Assembly (NCBI RefSeq): GCF_038007305.1
Contig: NZ_JBBOWV010000001.1
Coordinates: 687,501-751,500 of the forward strand
Source: Solibacillus sp. FSL W7-1436
Lineage (GTDB): Bacteria; Bacillota; Bacilli; Bacillales_A; Planococcaceae
Direction: 5' to 3'
DNA length: 64,000 bases
The translations under genes and the position numbers were made by a program. The notes beneath the pieces were generated by a model. It ran no database searches. It was not told the DNA's origin and saw nothing but the letters and a program-made list of their open reading frames with translations. This document shows positions 27,209 to 37,573 of this stretch, piece after piece. Numbering within the stretch: the stretch's first letter is position 1; each line of letters opens with the position of its first letter.

Positions 27209-27988
27209 TTATTCGATTTCCGTACCTGTAATTTCAGCTAACTTACCGTTATCTTTAATTTTTTGAAGACCTTCGTTTAAAATATCCAACAGCTCTTTGT
27301 TGCCCTTTTTCACCATGAAGCCGAAGTAGTCTTTCTCAAATGATGTATCTTCCACCGCTTTTAAGCCTGAATCAGGATTGTTTTCAAGGTAATCTAAAAT
27401 TACTGCATTATCACCGATTGCCGCATCTGCTGCGCCTGTCAGTACTTCCGTTAAAGCAACAGAGAAGTTTTCATAAGCTAAAATCTTCGAGCTTGCAACA
27501 CCTTGAAGTTCCTGTGCTGCGATATGACCTGTCGTATTAATCTGCACCGCGATTTTTTTATCTTTAATATCCTCTAAAGACGCGACTGTTGAACCTTCTT
27601 TTGTCACGATCAATAAAGTCGCTTCATAGTAAGGATCTGTAAAGTCATATGATTGTTTACGCTCGTCTGTAATTGTAATAGCCGCTGCACCCATATCCAC
27701 TTCACCATTTGTTACTTGGCTCATCATTGAGTCCCAGCCCACATTCTTCACTTCTGTTTCGATGCCCATCTCTTCGCCGATCGCCGCTAAAATCTCTGAA
27801 TCTAATCCGACAACATTGCCTTTATCATCTAAGTATTCAAATGGTGCATATGTAGCTTCCGTACCTGCAACAATTTTCTTATATTCTTTATCACCTGTTG
27901 ATGAAGATTCGTCCGCTCCACACGCCGTTAAAATCATAGAGGCTGCTGCTAAAGGTGCTGCCCATTTAAATAGTTTTCTAGTACTCAT
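27209..27988 (-). CDS. Polar amino-acid ABC transporter substrate-binding lipoprotein (first paralogue)
   Basis: The 259-residue lipoprotein starts MSTRKLFKWAAPLAAASMILTACGAD, with lipobox LTAC. The family 3 binding domain follows (VAGTEATYAPFEYLDDKGNVVGLDSEIL, ITITDERKQSYDFTDPYYEA). The ATG at 27988 has AGGAGG ten bases upstream, and longer in-frame starts lack this. It heads the operon with the permease and ATPase. It shares well over half its residues by eye with the paralogue at 24730. Confidence 0.92.
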   Translation of the reverse strand: MSTRKLFKWAAPLAAASMILTACGADESSSTGDKEYKKIVAGTEATYAPFEYLDDKGNVVGLDSEILAAIGEEMGIETEVKNVGWDSMMSQVTNGEVDMGAAAITITDERKQSYDFTDPYYEATLLIVTKEGSTVASLEDIKDKKIAVQINTTGHIAAQELQGVASSKILAYENFSVALTEVLTGAADAAIGDNAVILDYLENNPDSGLKAVEDTSFEKDYFGFMVKKGNKELLDILNEGLQKIKDNGKLAEITGTEIE

Positions 27989-28111
27989 TATGAATATCCT
28001 CCTGGATGTAGTAGTTTTTTTGTTAATAACATGTTCAATTATATTAATTCCGCAATTAATATACAACATTTAATTTTTAAAAAATTGATTATTATTGCAG
28101 TATGATGAATT

Positions 28112-28140
28112 ATTATAACAAAATTGACGGTATATTTGCA
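28112..28140 (-). promoter_or_regulatory. Candidate promoter of the amino-acid ABC operon
   Basis: On the minus strand TGCAAA (28140-28135), 17 bases and a perfect TATAAT (28117-28112) lie about 125 bases before the binding protein start. The -35 is a weak match. Confidence 0.5.
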
Positions 28141-28333
28141 TATAATTTAATATTTATTCACTATATTACTATTTCATTATTGTATTTCTTTCTTGTGAAG
28201 ACACATATTTCATTACATATATTCCCTGTTTTTTATAGGATATGTCAATCTTACAGGTAAATTTTCACTCCAATAAAAAAGACCGCACAAGAGGACCTCC
28301 CTCTCATGCAGCCTTGAATAATTATTTTTAGTT

Positions 28334-28435
28334 AGAGAACGAATGAAGGATAAAAAGAACCGGTACAGTGATTCCTTCTATCCTACTAAAACTTCATTCT
28401 CTATTGCAAAAAAGCCTCAGATGATTTTTTGCAAT
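28334..28435. other. Pair of adjacent hairpins in a long gene-free stretch
   Basis: AGAGAA/AATGAAG (28334 on) pairs with CTTCATT/CTCT (to 28402), with an inner GGATA/TATCC pairing. ATTGCAAAAAA (28403-28413) pairs with TTTTTTGCAAT (28425-28435). The space from 27989 to 28732 has no gene. These structures could belong to a small RNA or a leader, but no known RNA family is recognised. Confidence 0.35.
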
Positions 28436-28732
28436 TGATATTGAAACGTATATTAAAACAGTAAAATGGTGCCCCCTAAAGGGACATGATAGTATGGTCT
28501 ATCTAACTAGTTTTGTAAAAACACAACATTTAATAATGTACTAATTTCCAGCATATATTTCAAGTAGGAAAAGTGCTTTTTTACAAAGAAATTTTATTTT
28601 TTGGGTGAAGAGCGTTTAAATTAGATTAGTTTCGGAAACTTATAGTGTAGCGTCAAAATTAAACTGTAGAAAAATGGAAGAGAAAGATTATTTTCACTTA
28701 TTACTGGTCAATAATAATCTTTAAAAAGAAAG

Positions 28733-28804
28733 CGCCCTCGGAGGGAATCGAACCCCCAGCCTCAGAACCGGAATCTGAAGTGTTATCCATTACACCACGA
28801 GGAC
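28733..28804 (-). tRNA. tRNA-Arg, anticodon CCG
   Basis: The minus-strand sequence folds as a tRNA. The acceptor stem is GTCCTCG/CGAGGGC with one G-U, the D stem GTGT/ACAC, the anticodon stem TCAGA/TCTGA with loop TTCCGGT, and the T arm GGGGG-TTCGATT-CCCTC. The anticodon CCG reads the CGG codon. CCA is not encoded. A tRNA-Arg is also found near clpP in Bacillus subtilis. Confidence 0.93.
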
Positions 28805-28884
28805 ATATAAATAAGTATATGAGCAACTTTTTTCATTATACAGATGGAACCCTTTATTTTCAACTGTAAAAATCAGAGTTTATA

Positions 28885-28915
28885 TTTGACCATAACTGAC
28901 TAATACGTGTATGAT
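28885..28915 (+). promoter_or_regulatory. clpP promoter with a CtsR-like box
   Basis: TTGACC at 28886-28891, 18 bases and TATGAT at 28910-28915 form a sigma-A promoter. TTTGACC-ATA-ACTGACT at 28885-28901 follows the CtsR heptad-N3-heptad layout, with the second heptad imperfect. CtsR control of clpP is known in Bacillales; here it is inferred from this match. Confidence 0.55.
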
Positions 28916-28991
28916 AGGTTTACAGCTGAAATATTTGTCAATTTCAGCAAAAGTTATCGAATATAAGCTTTAACAAAGGGAGGATTTTTCA

Positions 28992-29582
28992 ATGAACTTA
29001 ATTCCTACAGTTATTGAACAAACAAACCGCGGCGAACGTGCATATGACATTTATTCACGTTTACTTAAAGACCGCATCATTTTATTAGGTAGTGGGATTG
29101 ACGATAATGTTGCGAACTCAATCGTAGCACAGCTACTATTTTTAGAAGCTGAAGATCCTGATAAAGACATCTACCTGTATATCAACTCACCAGGTGGCTC
29201 TATCACTTCAGGTATGGCGATCTACGATACGATGAACTTCATCAAACCTGATGTATCAACAATCTGTATCGGTATGGCTGCTTCAATGGGTGCATTCCTG
29301 CTTTCTGCTGGTGCAAAAGGCAAGCGTGTCGCATTACCAAACGCAGAAGTAATGATTCACCAACCACTTGGCGGAGCACAAGGTCAAGCAACAGAAATCG
29401 AAATCGCTGCAAAACGTATTTTACACTTACGTGAAAAATTAAACCGTATCATGGCTGAAAACAGTGGCCAAGATTACGAAACGTTGGCACGCGACACAGA
29501 TCGTGACAACTTCATGTCTGCACAGCAAGCATTAGAGTACGGTCTTATCGATAAAATTTATGAGCGTAACCAATTAAAATAA
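28992..29582 (+). CDS. clpP: ATP-dependent Clp protease proteolytic subunit
   Basis: This is the serine peptidase that forms the two-ring barrel degrading substrates fed by ClpX, ClpC or ClpE. The 196-residue length is standard. The catalytic Ser98 in [11 protein letters not shown], His123 in [15 protein letters not shown] and the later Asp in RDTDRDNFM are all present. GGGAGG lies eight bases before the ATG. Single gene with its own promoter and terminator. Confidence 0.98.
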   Translation: MNLIPTVIEQTNRGERAYDIYSRLLKDRIILLGSGIDDNVANSIVAQLLFLEAEDPDKDIYLYINSPGGSITSGMAIYDTMNFIKPDVSTICIGMAASMGAFLLSAGAKGKRVALPNAEVMIHQPLGGAQGQATEIEIAAKRILHLREKLNRIMAENSGQDYETLARDTDRDNFMSAQQALEYGLIDKIYERNQLK

Positions 29583-29593
29583 TCAATTCATTC

Positions 29594-29625
29594 AAGCATA
29601 CAAGATTCGTCTTGTATGCTTTTTT
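29594..29625 (+). terminator. clpP terminator
   Basis: AAGCATACAAGA and TCTTGTATGCTT pair around TTCG, a stable tetraloop, followed by a T-run, 12 bases after the stop. Confidence 0.9.
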
Positions 29626-29655
29626 GTATTCAAAAAATAATATAAGACATAATCC

Positions 29656-29697
29656 AAAAATGCCATTTTTCTCTCTGGGAGAAAAATGGCATTTTTT
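29656..29697. other. Long AT-rich hairpin before the GC-rich repeat
   Basis: AAAATGCCATTTTTCTC and GAGAAAAATGGCATTTT form a near-perfect stem. It shares the TTTTCTCT core of the hairpin at 24530, which also directly precedes a copy of the same repeat. The two parts may be one composite element. Confidence 0.7.
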
Positions 29698-29710
29698 CGC
29701 TGTGCGTAAA

Positions 29711-29812
29711 AATTGATTTCCATTCCGGGACGCTTTCCGCGGGCGTGGCCTGAGCCTGTAGTCTCAGGCGTCACGCTATTCCCGCAGGAGTCGCCCTGCA
29801 TTCCAATCAATT
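29711..29812. repeat. GC-rich structured repeat, ~100-bp form (copy 2)
   Basis: It begins AATTGATTTCCATTCCGGGA and ends with CATTCCAATCAATT. The ends form an inverted AATTGATT pair, and the middle folds through GGCCTGAG and CTCAGGC. It is closely similar to copy 1 (24582) and to the outer parts of the long copy at 44165. Apparent short ORFs through it are artefacts. Confidence 0.9.
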
Positions 29813-29888
29813 TTCCAAAATATCCGTTTCATAACAAGGATTTTTTCCTTACCAATGAAATTTTTACTTTTATGCTAGCTCTTTTGTA

Positions 29889-30146
29889 TCAATCCGCTTT
29901 TTCAATTAGAAGTTGTAGTGCGTCGATTGCTTTTTCTTCGTCATGACCGTCAGCCCATAATGTGACAACTGTGCCTTTTGCAACCGCAAGGCTCATAATG
30001 CCCATAATCGACTTCGCATTCACTTTTTTCGTATCTTTTTGTAAATAGACATCTGCTTTATAACGATTCGCCTCTTGGACGAACAAAGCGGCCTGTCTTG
30101 CTTGTAAGCCCGATTTTAACTTTACTTCTACTTGTTTTTCAATCAT
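29889..30146 (-). CDS. crh: Catabolite repression HPr-like protein Crh
   Basis: The 85-residue HPr paralogue starts MIEKQVEVKLKSGLQARQAALF. The phosphotransfer His15 of HPr is replaced by Gln15, while the regulatory Ser46 (NAKSIMG) is kept. That is the defining pattern of Crh, which HPrK phosphorylates so that it can act with CcpA. The ATG at 30146 has AAAGGGAG upstream, and a longer frame to 30221 does not. hprK lies in this window at 45308. It sits downstream of whiA as in Bacillus. Confidence 0.95.
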   Translation of the reverse strand: MIEKQVEVKLKSGLQARQAALFVQEANRYKADVYLQKDTKKVNAKSIMGIMSLAVAKGTVVTLWADGHDEEKAIDALQLLIEKAD

Positions 30147-30309
30147 GTTGAAATACTCCCTTTCACAACCGTTCATCGCTTCTAAGTTTATCTTAACGAA
30201 ATTGTCCGAAAAGAACAACAATTGGAAACATCTTTTATGAAATCGTTACCAATTTTTTCTTTTGCGCCCCTCCATGTACTTGCTTCGTGCCCCGTATCTT
30301 TATGAGAAT

Positions 30310-31251
30310 TTAAATACTCTCTCCACGACGGAGCGCATCCGCGATTTCATCGATTTTGCGCAGACGATGATTGACGCCTGATTTACTGACAACGCCAGTT
30401 GAAACCATTTCACCGAGCTCTTTTAACGTCACGTCCTGATATTCCACACGAAGACGTGCAATTTCACGCAGTTTTTCCGGCAGCTGGTCAAGACCTACCG
30501 CATTATCAATATAGCGGATATTTTCCACTTGCCGCAGCGCCGCGCCTATTGTTTTATTTAAGTTGGCTGTTTCACAGTTTACAATACGGTTTACACTGTT
30601 ACGCATATCTCTAATGATCCGTACATCCTCAAACTTCAGCATTGCCTGTACAGCACCGACTAAATTCATAAAATCCGAAATCTTTTCGGCTTCTTTCAAA
30701 TACGTCACAAAGCCTTTTTTACGTTCGATCGTTTTCGCATTCAGATCGTATCGGTTCATCAGCTCTGCCAACGCTTCCCCGTGCTCCTTATATAAAGAAT
30801 AAATCTCCAAATGGTAGGAAGAGGTTTCCGGATTGTTCACCGAGCCTCCCGCCAAAAAGGCACCACGTAGATAAGCACGGCGTTCACTTTCTTTCGGTAT
30901 GATTGATTTGGCGATCGTATGATTAAACTCGAATGAATTTGAGACAATTTCCAAATCCGCAAGAATTTCTCTCGCACCCTCACGAACACGGCATATATAC
31001 ACATTGTTCTTTTTAAGACGCATCTTTTTTCGAACAAGCAATTCGACATTATACGGATAAAGCCTCTTTACAATTGTATAAAGCCGACGTGCGATTGCCG
31101 CATTTTCTGTCTGTACGTCCAAGCTTATTTGACGATTCGCAAAGCTCAACGAACCGTTCATCCGTATAAGGGCAGATACTTCCGCCTTTAAACTGCTGTC
31201 ACCGGCTTCTACCTGCGTCAGTTCTTTTTTAGTTTCAGATGCAAATGACAT
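30310..31251 (-). CDS. whiA: DNA-binding protein WhiA
   Basis: WhiA is a sporulation and cell-division related DNA-binding protein. The 313-residue protein has the N-terminal degenerate LAGLIDADG homing-endonuclease-like domain ([29 protein letters not shown]). It ends with a C-terminal helix-turn-helix ([23 protein letters not shown]...[16 protein letters not shown]). It follows yvcK by 47 bases in the rapZ-yvcK-whiA-crh order of Firmicutes. Confidence 0.97.
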   Translation of the reverse strand: MSFASETKKELTQVEAGDSSLKAEVSALIRMNGSLSFANRQISLDVQTENAAIARRLYTIVKRLYPYNVELLVRKKMRLKKNNVYICRVREGAREILADLEIVSNSFEFNHTIAKSIIPKESERRAYLRGAFLAGGSVNNPETSSYHLEIYSLYKEHGEALAELMNRYDLNAKTIERKKGFVTYLKEAEKISDFMNLVGAVQAMLKFEDVRIIRDMRNSVNRIVNCETANLNKTIGAALRQVENIRYIDNAVGLDQLPEKLREIARLRVEYQDVTLKELGEMVSTGVVSKSGVNHRLRKIDEIADALRRGESI

Positions 31252-31298
31252 GGATTCGCTCCCCCTTTCCCAGCAACCTATGTAGCGTTTCTTCCATA

Positions 31299-32279
31299 CT
31301 ACTCTTCTTGCATCGTTTGTTTTTTCTTTACTGTATATTCACAAAGCCAATCAGCGAGATTTACCGCATCATGACGTACTGTTCCATTTTCAATGAGTGC
31401 AATTTCTTTTGGAATAATATTGATGCCCATTTCTCTGAGTCTTTCAATATCAAATTTTACAGGTTCCGCGTTTTCTTCACGGTAATTATCGTAAATCGAA
31501 GGAGGCAGCTCCTTTTCATTGATCAGTACCGATTGGATAAATGCTTCTCCAACATGTTCATGGATCGCTTCAATATGTTTTGAAGCAGTAAAGTTTCTCG
31601 TTTCACCTTGCTGTGTCATTAAATTCGCAATGTAGATCTTTTCGCCTTTCGCACGAATGACTGCCTGACCGATTCCTTTAACCAGCAAATTCGGAATGAT
31701 GCTCGTATAAAGACTTCCAGGTCCAATCAAAATAAAATCTGCCCGTTCAATCGCATGAACTGCAGCAGGTAAAGGTTTGAGATTACTAGGCTCCAAGTAT
31801 ACCCGTTTAATCGGTGCATGGCCTGATGGAATTTTCGACTCGCCTATAATGTCTGACCCATCTGCTAACTCGGCATGTAATGTAACCTTCTTATTCGCTG
31901 CTGGAATGACCTTTCCGTGCACATTCAGTACTTTGCTCATTTCAGCAATCGCATGGTTAAAATCACCTGTAATTTCCGTTAAAGCCGTCAACATTAAATT
32001 CCCGAGCGAATGGCCGTCCAAATCGTTTGATTGGGAAAAGCGATATTGAAACATTTGCTCCACTAACGGCTCTACGTCTGAAAGTGCGGCAATTACATTT
32101 CGCACATCTCCTGGCGGCGGGATATCATAGTCATCGCGCAAACGTCCAGAAGAGCCACCGTCATCTGCAACCGTAACGATGGCCGTTATATCAAAAGGAT
32201 GTTGCTTTAAACCGCGTAAAATTGTAGAAAGGCCTGTCCCCCCGCCAATTACGACGATTCTTGTTCTCTTTTTTTTCAT
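31299..32279 (-). CDS. yvcK: Gluconeogenesis factor YvcK/MgfK
   Basis: This 326-residue protein of the CofD-like fold binds UDP-sugars and is needed for growth on gluconeogenic carbon and for cell-wall synthesis. The N-terminal motif is [18 protein letters not shown], followed by [17 protein letters not shown] and [12 protein letters not shown]. The ATG at 32279 has GGAAGG nine bases upstream and lies five bases after the rapZ stop, so translation is coupled. A longer frame to 32333 would overlap rapZ. Confidence 0.95.
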   Translation of the reverse strand: MKKKRTRIVVIGGGTGLSTILRGLKQHPFDITAIVTVADDGGSSGRLRDDYDIPPPGDVRNVIAALSDVEPLVEQMFQYRFSQSNDLDGHSLGNLMLTALTEITGDFNHAIAEMSKVLNVHGKVIPAANKKVTLHAELADGSDIIGESKIPSGHAPIKRVYLEPSNLKPLPAAVHAIERADFILIGPGSLYTSIIPNLLVKGIGQAVIRAKGEKIYIANLMTQQGETRNFTASKHIEAIHEHVGEAFIQSVLINEKELPPSIYDNYREENAEPVKFDIERLREMGINIIPKEIALIENGTVRHDAVNLADWLCEYTVKKKQTMQEE

Positions 32280-32283
32280 TTCA

Positions 32284-33165
32284 TTAATCCTTCCTATGAT
32301 TAATATCTCTATGTGTAACGATGACTTGATCATTTTTTGCCAATAGCTTCCCGAAGTATTCTGCTAGTGTAACGGAGCGATGTTGCCCGCCCGTACAGCC
32401 GAAAGCGATGACAAGCTGTGATTTGCCTTCATTACGGTAATGGGGAATCATGAAAGTGAACAAGTCAGTCAGTTTGGCAATTAACTGTTGTGTTTCTTCC
32501 GTTGCCAGTACGTATGAGGAAACTTCTGTCTGCAGCCCTGTTTTATGCCGTAATTCTTCAACATAGTAAGGATTTTTCAAAAAACGGACATCAAATACTA
32601 AATCAGCATCAATCGGCAGTCCATGCTTAAATCCGAACGACATAATGTTCAGTGAAAACGTAGGACTGCTCATATTGCTGAATTCCTGCGCGATACGTTC
32701 ACGTAATTCGCGAGGCTTCAACTTGGAAGTATTGACGATCGATTTGGCGCGCCCTTTTACTTCGGAAAGCAATTCGCGCTCCAGTTGAATCCCTTCCAGC
32801 GGTAATCCCTGAGGTGCAAGCGGATGTGATCGGCGTGACTCTTTGTAGCGGCGAACTAATGTGGCATCATCGGATTCTAAAAATAAAATACGCAGTAAAA
32901 TATCTTCTTCGTCCAGTAGTGCGTCGAGCGATTCAATCAATGAGCCAAAAAATTCTCTCCCACGTAAATCCATGACAACTGCCATACGTGAAATCTTTTT
33001 TTCGGAACCTTTCATTAGCGCTAAAAAAGTAGTTAGAAGCTCCGGAGGTAAATTATCTACACAGTAATAACCTAAATCCTCAAAACTTTGAACTGCTACC
33101 GTTTTGCCCGCCCCTGACATTCCTGTAATAATAACTAACTCATGTGTATAGCTCGAACTAGCCAC
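32284..33165 (-). CDS. rapZ: RNase adapter / nucleotide-binding protein RapZ (YvcJ)
   Basis: The 293-residue P-loop protein has Walker A GMSGAGKT at 15-22, DNLPPELL and the C-terminal block [19 protein letters not shown]. The family hydrolyses nucleotides. In Escherichia coli it guides RNase E to GlmZ, but in Bacillus that sRNA is absent and its role is tied to competence and cell-wall control. It follows the nudix gene by 14 bases. Confidence 0.95.
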   Translation of the reverse strand: MASSSYTHELVIITGMSGAGKTVAVQSFEDLGYYCVDNLPPELLTTFLALMKGSEKKISRMAVVMDLRGREFFGSLIESLDALLDEEDILLRILFLESDDATLVRRYKESRRSHPLAPQGLPLEGIQLERELLSEVKGRAKSIVNTSKLKPRELRERIAQEFSNMSSPTFSLNIMSFGFKHGLPIDADLVFDVRFLKNPYYVEELRHKTGLQTEVSSYVLATEETQQLIAKLTDLFTFMIPHYRNEGKSQLVIAFGCTGGQHRSVTLAEYFGKLLAKNDQVIVTHRDINHRKD

Positions 33166-33179
33166 TTATTTCATCTCCT

Positions 33180-33650
33180 CTAGTTTTGTTCCATCGAGTT
33201 TTGAATTTTTTCGCTAATCAGCTCAAAATCCTCTGTATATTCAAATGTACCATATTGCGTACCTTTATTTAATGCTGCAAATAATAAATTCGTACGGTCA
33301 CCTGCTGCCATCGGAAGATCCTTTAAACGATCGATTTCATACCAGCTTAAAACGCCTTCCCGTGTTTCAACAAAAGGTGTACCTTCAACATCTGTTGCAA
33401 TAAATGTGTACAGCATCCACTCATCGACGACTGTATCACCATTTTTTATAACCATTGTATATACGCCTTTTAAATGAACGTCTTTTGGTGTTAGATTCGT
33501 CTCTTCCTGAAATTCGCGTATAGCGGAGTCATAGATGGACTCTCCTGGCTCCATTTTCCCACCCGGTGCCACAAACCAGCCTCTTCTCGGCTTTTGCAGC
33601 AATAATACTTGACCATCTTTAATAGCGAGTAAATTTGTAATACGTTGCAT
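33180..33650 (-). CDS. Nudix hydrolase (YvcI type)
   Basis: The 156-residue protein starts MQRITNLLAIKDGQVLLLQKPRRGWFVAPGG. It carries a full Nudix box (GGKMEPGESIYDSAIREFQEETNL), so it cleaves a nucleoside diphosphate linked to another group. The exact substrate is unknown; relatives are called 8-oxo-dGTP diphosphatases. The ATG at 33650 with GAGGTG six bases before it is preferred to a GTG at 33659. It lies in the trxB-nudix-rapZ row conserved with Bacillus. Confidence 0.88.
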   Translation of the reverse strand: MQRITNLLAIKDGQVLLLQKPRRGWFVAPGGKMEPGESIYDSAIREFQEETNLTPKDVHLKGVYTMVIKNGDTVVDEWMLYTFIATDVEGTPFVETREGVLSWYEIDRLKDLPMAAGDRTNLLFAALNKGTQYGTFEYTEDFELISEKIQNSMEQN

Positions 33651-33773
33651 ACACAACACCTCAACTTTTTCATTTAATGGATAAGTGAATAACTAATACT
33701 CCACAAATTCCACATAAGTAAAGACACAATACCGCTATGCAAAGCGAATTGTGTTTTTCTAAAGCTTATTTCT

Positions 33774-33801
33774 ATTATACCTTGTCCTATGCATTCAGTA
33801 A
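33774..33801 (-). promoter_or_regulatory. Candidate promoter of the nudix-rapZ-yvcK-whiA unit
   Basis: On the minus strand TTACTG (33801-33796), 16 bases and TATAAT (33779-33774) lie 125 bases before the nudix start. The gap also holds an ACACAAT/ATTGTGT hairpin near 33724-33755. The rest of this roughly 330-base gap holds only the trxB terminator. Confidence 0.5.
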
Positions 33802-33848
33802 AAGCAAGCGTTTCATTTAGAATGTCAACATTTATGTCGAAAATACAC

Positions 33849-33890
33849 AAAAAAAGAGGTTGCTTCAGCGTAAACCGCTTGAAACAACCT
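33849..33890 (-). terminator. trxB terminator
   Basis: AGGTTGCTTCAGCG and CGCTTGAAACAACCT form a stem with one mismatch and a short loop, then seven T on the minus strand. Confidence 0.85.
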
Positions 33891-33978
33891 TAGGATAAAA
33901 ATATAAGGGGGTTAAAACAAATTCCACTTTTAGTATACCCTTATTTTGTAACGATATGATTACATTTATGTTAAAGAA

Positions 33979-34950
<972 letters not shown>

Positions 34951-35000
34951 TTATATAGTTTTATCGTATAAGATTGCTTGGATAAATACAAATATACTGC

Positions 35001-36527
35001 CTATTCAAAGTCCGACGGTACAAATTCATATAATTCATCGTTATACTTCGATAATGTTGCAGTCGAAATATTATACTTACCCGCCACCGCTTTTTTCGTC
35101 ACTTTGTTTTCCAGTGCCGTATGGAACGAATATTCAACCGCTGCAGCAAGCGCCGCGCGATTTTTAAACGAATAGCCTTGTTGGAATGCGATTTCCCCAA
35201 GTGCAAACCATGTACTTAACACTTGCGCCACTTCCAACGAAATCGAATCATTCGTTTCTGTAATCAGTTCGGCAACTTCCATAAAACGCAGGAATTGCTG
35301 TTCTTCCTTGCTGCCGTTGCTGAAATCATAGTCCAGTGCATATGCCATGCAAAGCTTTTCGATCGCCGTGAAATTCGAAACATTCAATAATGAAGGATGT
35401 GCAACAATCTCTTGTTTATGTGCGGACCGCTTCAATAAAAACATGCCGAATAATCGGCTGGACTGATGCTCATCTGTTAATTGACGAATGATGAAGTCAC
35501 GGTGATTTTCCGCTGAATTGCGTAAAATAGAGCCTTCACCATTTGCCCACGGTTCCATTCCTTCTTTGGATGGATCCAGCTGGATAAGCATTTTCCATGC
35601 TTCTTTCGCAATTGTTTCATGTCCTGAGAAGTAGGCTGACTGGGCAAGCCAGAAATAGAATCCGGACTCCCCTTCATAGCCTTTCTTACTCATAGAACGC
35701 AGCCATTTATAGGCCTCTTCATATTGCCCGATTAACGCAAATGTCGCACCGAGCTTATAACGGTTTTCCCAATCGAACGGCTGGATTTTCTTTAGTAAAC
35801 CGACCAGTTCGTTCAGTTCTTCATTGCTTTTTTCGTAATACGCAAATACGGCCAAGTTGCATAGCGCATGAAGATTGCCTTTGTTTTCGCGCAGCACACG
35901 ATATAAAAGTGCGCGGGCCTGTTCCGCGTCTCCCACATAAAAATAGGCTAACGCCAGATTGTTATAGGCATTCCAAAGGTCCGGAAACTCTTCAATGATT
36001 TGCTCCAGCATCTCGATCGCCGTCTTGAAATCTCCCTGCTCCATATGGCGGCGGGCCTTTTCCTGTGCCACATGCTTCGCTCCGTCAAATTCGTCCATGT
36101 CATCCATTTCTTCGCCCACATAGTCGACGAACTCCAATATTTCGGAGGCGTCTTCCGTATATGCGCCATTAGGTTCCATTTCTAAATATTGTGCTGCGTA
36201 TTTTTGGGCATCCGCAATATGACCGATACAGCCCGACACTTCCGCCAGCATGAAAATGATTTCGGATTCATTCGGCTCTAAACTATAGGCTGTGTGAATC
36301 AGCTCATATGCATGCTCGAAATTTTGCAGTTCCATTTCAAGTATTCCGTACTGTAGTAACACATGCGCGTCATCCGGACTTAAATCCGCCGCGCGCTTAA
36401 TAAATTTATATGCTTTATCCATTTCGTCTCGTTCTATTGCCTTTAAAGCTTTCTTGTAATAATAATCACCATTCGGAACAAACGACACGACATTAGTAGC
36501 TTTTGGTTTTAAACGTTTATTTTCCAA
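35001..36527 (-). CDS. TPR-repeat protein (YvcD-like)
   Basis: The 508-residue soluble protein has several tetratricopeptide repeats in the first 300 residues (YYYKKALKAIERDEMDKAYKFIKRAADLSPDD, AIEMLEQIIEEFPDLWNAYNNLALAYFYVGDAEQA). It ends in a segment resembling a helix-turn-helix (KKAVAGKYNISTATLSKYNDELYEF). Function is not known; its place between hisIE and trxB matches yvcD of Bacillus. The acidic stretch near residue 135 (GEEMDDMDEFDGAK) is low complexity. Confidence 0.85.
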   Translation of the reverse strand: MENKRLKPKATNVVSFVPNGDYYYKKALKAIERDEMDKAYKFIKRAADLSPDDAHVLLQYGILEMELQNFEHAYELIHTAYSLEPNESEIIFMLAEVSGCIGHIADAQKYAAQYLEMEPNGAYTEDASEILEFVDYVGEEMDDMDEFDGAKHVAQEKARRHMEQGDFKTAIEMLEQIIEEFPDLWNAYNNLALAYFYVGDAEQARALLYRVLRENKGNLHALCNLAVFAYYEKSNEELNELVGLLKKIQPFDWENRYKLGATFALIGQYEEAYKWLRSMSKKGYEGESGFYFWLAQSAYFSGHETIAKEAWKMLIQLDPSKEGMEPWANGEGSILRNSAENHRDFIIRQLTDEHQSSRLFGMFLLKRSAHKQEIVAHPSLLNVSNFTAIEKLCMAYALDYDFSNGSKEEQQFLRFMEVAELITETNDSISLEVAQVLSTWFALGEIAFQQGYSFKNRAALAAAVEYSFHTALENKVTKKAVAGKYNISTATLSKYNDELYEFVPSDFE

Positions 36528-36645
36528 TAAAATTCCTCCGAGTCATTCCGTTCAATACATTCTATATCATCAAATACGCAGGTCATTTGTTTGTAAACAA
36601 AGAAATAAGGAACGCACAGGTGTGGTCCCTTAATCAATTCTTACT

Positions 36646-36675
36646 ATTATAGCATATTCGGCACATATGTACTAA
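36646..36675 (-). promoter_or_regulatory. Candidate promoter of the TPR gene
   Basis: TTAGTA (36675-36670), 18 bases and TATAAT (36651-36646) read on the minus strand, 120 bases before the TPR gene start. Confidence 0.45.
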
Positions 36676-36772
36676 AAACACGTTTGACAAAGCGGTGTTA
36701 ATTTTCATTTGTTAAGGTAATGATAAATTTTGACATTGTGAATAACCTTAAAATAAAATGCTGTCCCGTCCA

Positions 36773-36942
36773 TGCTAAAGCACCAACTCCTCGCACCATT
36801 AAGTCCCTCATGCAAAAGTGGCGGTACTTTTACTTTTGCGTCGGGCCTTCCAAGTCTTGCGGCTCACACGATGCGAGTCATTTGGGGCATGCCACAAGGA
36901 CGTGGCGTTTTGCCCTATCGGAGTTGGACGGGCGCTTTAGCA
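36773..36942. repeat. Structured palindromic element after the his operon
   Basis: TGCTAAAGC...CCAACTCC at the left pairs with GGAGTTGG...GCTTTAGCA at the right, enclosing smaller hairpins (GCAAAAGT with ACTTTTGC). The inside holds GCCACAAGGACGTGGCG, nearly the same as a module inside the repeat at 44165. It begins 14 bases after the hisIE stop and may also end that transcript. It fills the gap between the his operon and the TPR gene promoter region. Confidence 0.75.
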
Positions 36943-36955
36943 CATTTGTTATTTG

Positions 36956-37573
36956 TTACTGTTTCTTTCCTTCATGGCGTTTTTGCAATACATCCAGTAC
37001 TTCATAAACATTAACTTTTTGCTCTTGAAGCAGTACTAGTAAGTGATAAAGAAGATCTGCCGACTCCCATTTCACTTCTTCTGCATCGCGGTTTTTCGCA
37101 CCGATGACAACTTCTGTAGCCTCTTCGCCGACTTTTTTACAGATTTTATCGATTCCTTTATCGAATAGATACGTTGTGTACGCCCCTTCAGGCATATCGA
37201 TTTCACGTTGTTTAATCACTTCTACAAGCTGCGGAAGAATTGCGACAGAGCCCGGACGTTCATTTTCTACCAAGCTTTCAGTAAAGCATGATGTCGTTCC
37301 GTTATGACAAGCCGGACCAGCTGGAATGACTTCAATTACAAGTGCATCCTTGTCACAGTCTGTTTTGATCGAAACCACTTTTTGCGTGTTGCCGCTCGTT
37401 GCCCCTTTATGCCAAAGCTCCTGACGAGAACGTGAATAAAACCAAGTTTCATTCGTTTCAATCGTTTTTTGGAGTGATTCTTCGTTCATATAAGCTACTG
37501 TTAATACTTCTTTTGACTGTGCATCTTGTACTACGGCTGTAATTAAGCCTTGTTCATCGAATTTTATGTTCAT
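36956..37573 (-). CDS. hisIE: Bifunctional phosphoribosyl-AMP cyclohydrolase / phosphoribosyl-ATP pyrophosphatase
   Basis: HisIE carries out steps two and three of histidine synthesis. The 205-residue fusion has the HisI domain first ([46 protein letters not shown]). The HisE helical domain is last ([30 protein letters not shown]). Its ATG overlaps the hisF stop (ATGA), so translation is coupled. It is the last gene of the operon. Confidence 0.97.
   Translation of the reverse strand: MNIKFDEQGLITAVVQDAQSKEVLTVAYMNEESLQKTIETNETWFYSRSRQELWHKGATSGNTQKVVSIKTDCDKDALVIEVIPAGPACHNGTTSCFTESLVENERPGSVAILPQLVEVIKQREIDMPEGAYTTYLFDKGIDKICKKVGEEATEVVIGAKNRDAEEVKWESADLLYHLLVLLQEQKVNVYEVLDVLQKRHEGKKQ

Noticed and set aside
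28455-28510. Possible insertion-sequence end (GTGCCCCCTAAAGGGACA)
   Set aside because: No matching second end, target duplication or transposase is seen nearby.
29592-29810. A 72-residue minus-strand frame over the GC-rich repeat, and a similar frame at 24213-24644
   Set aside because: Both start inside copies of the structured repeat. The shared protein text comes from the repeat itself.
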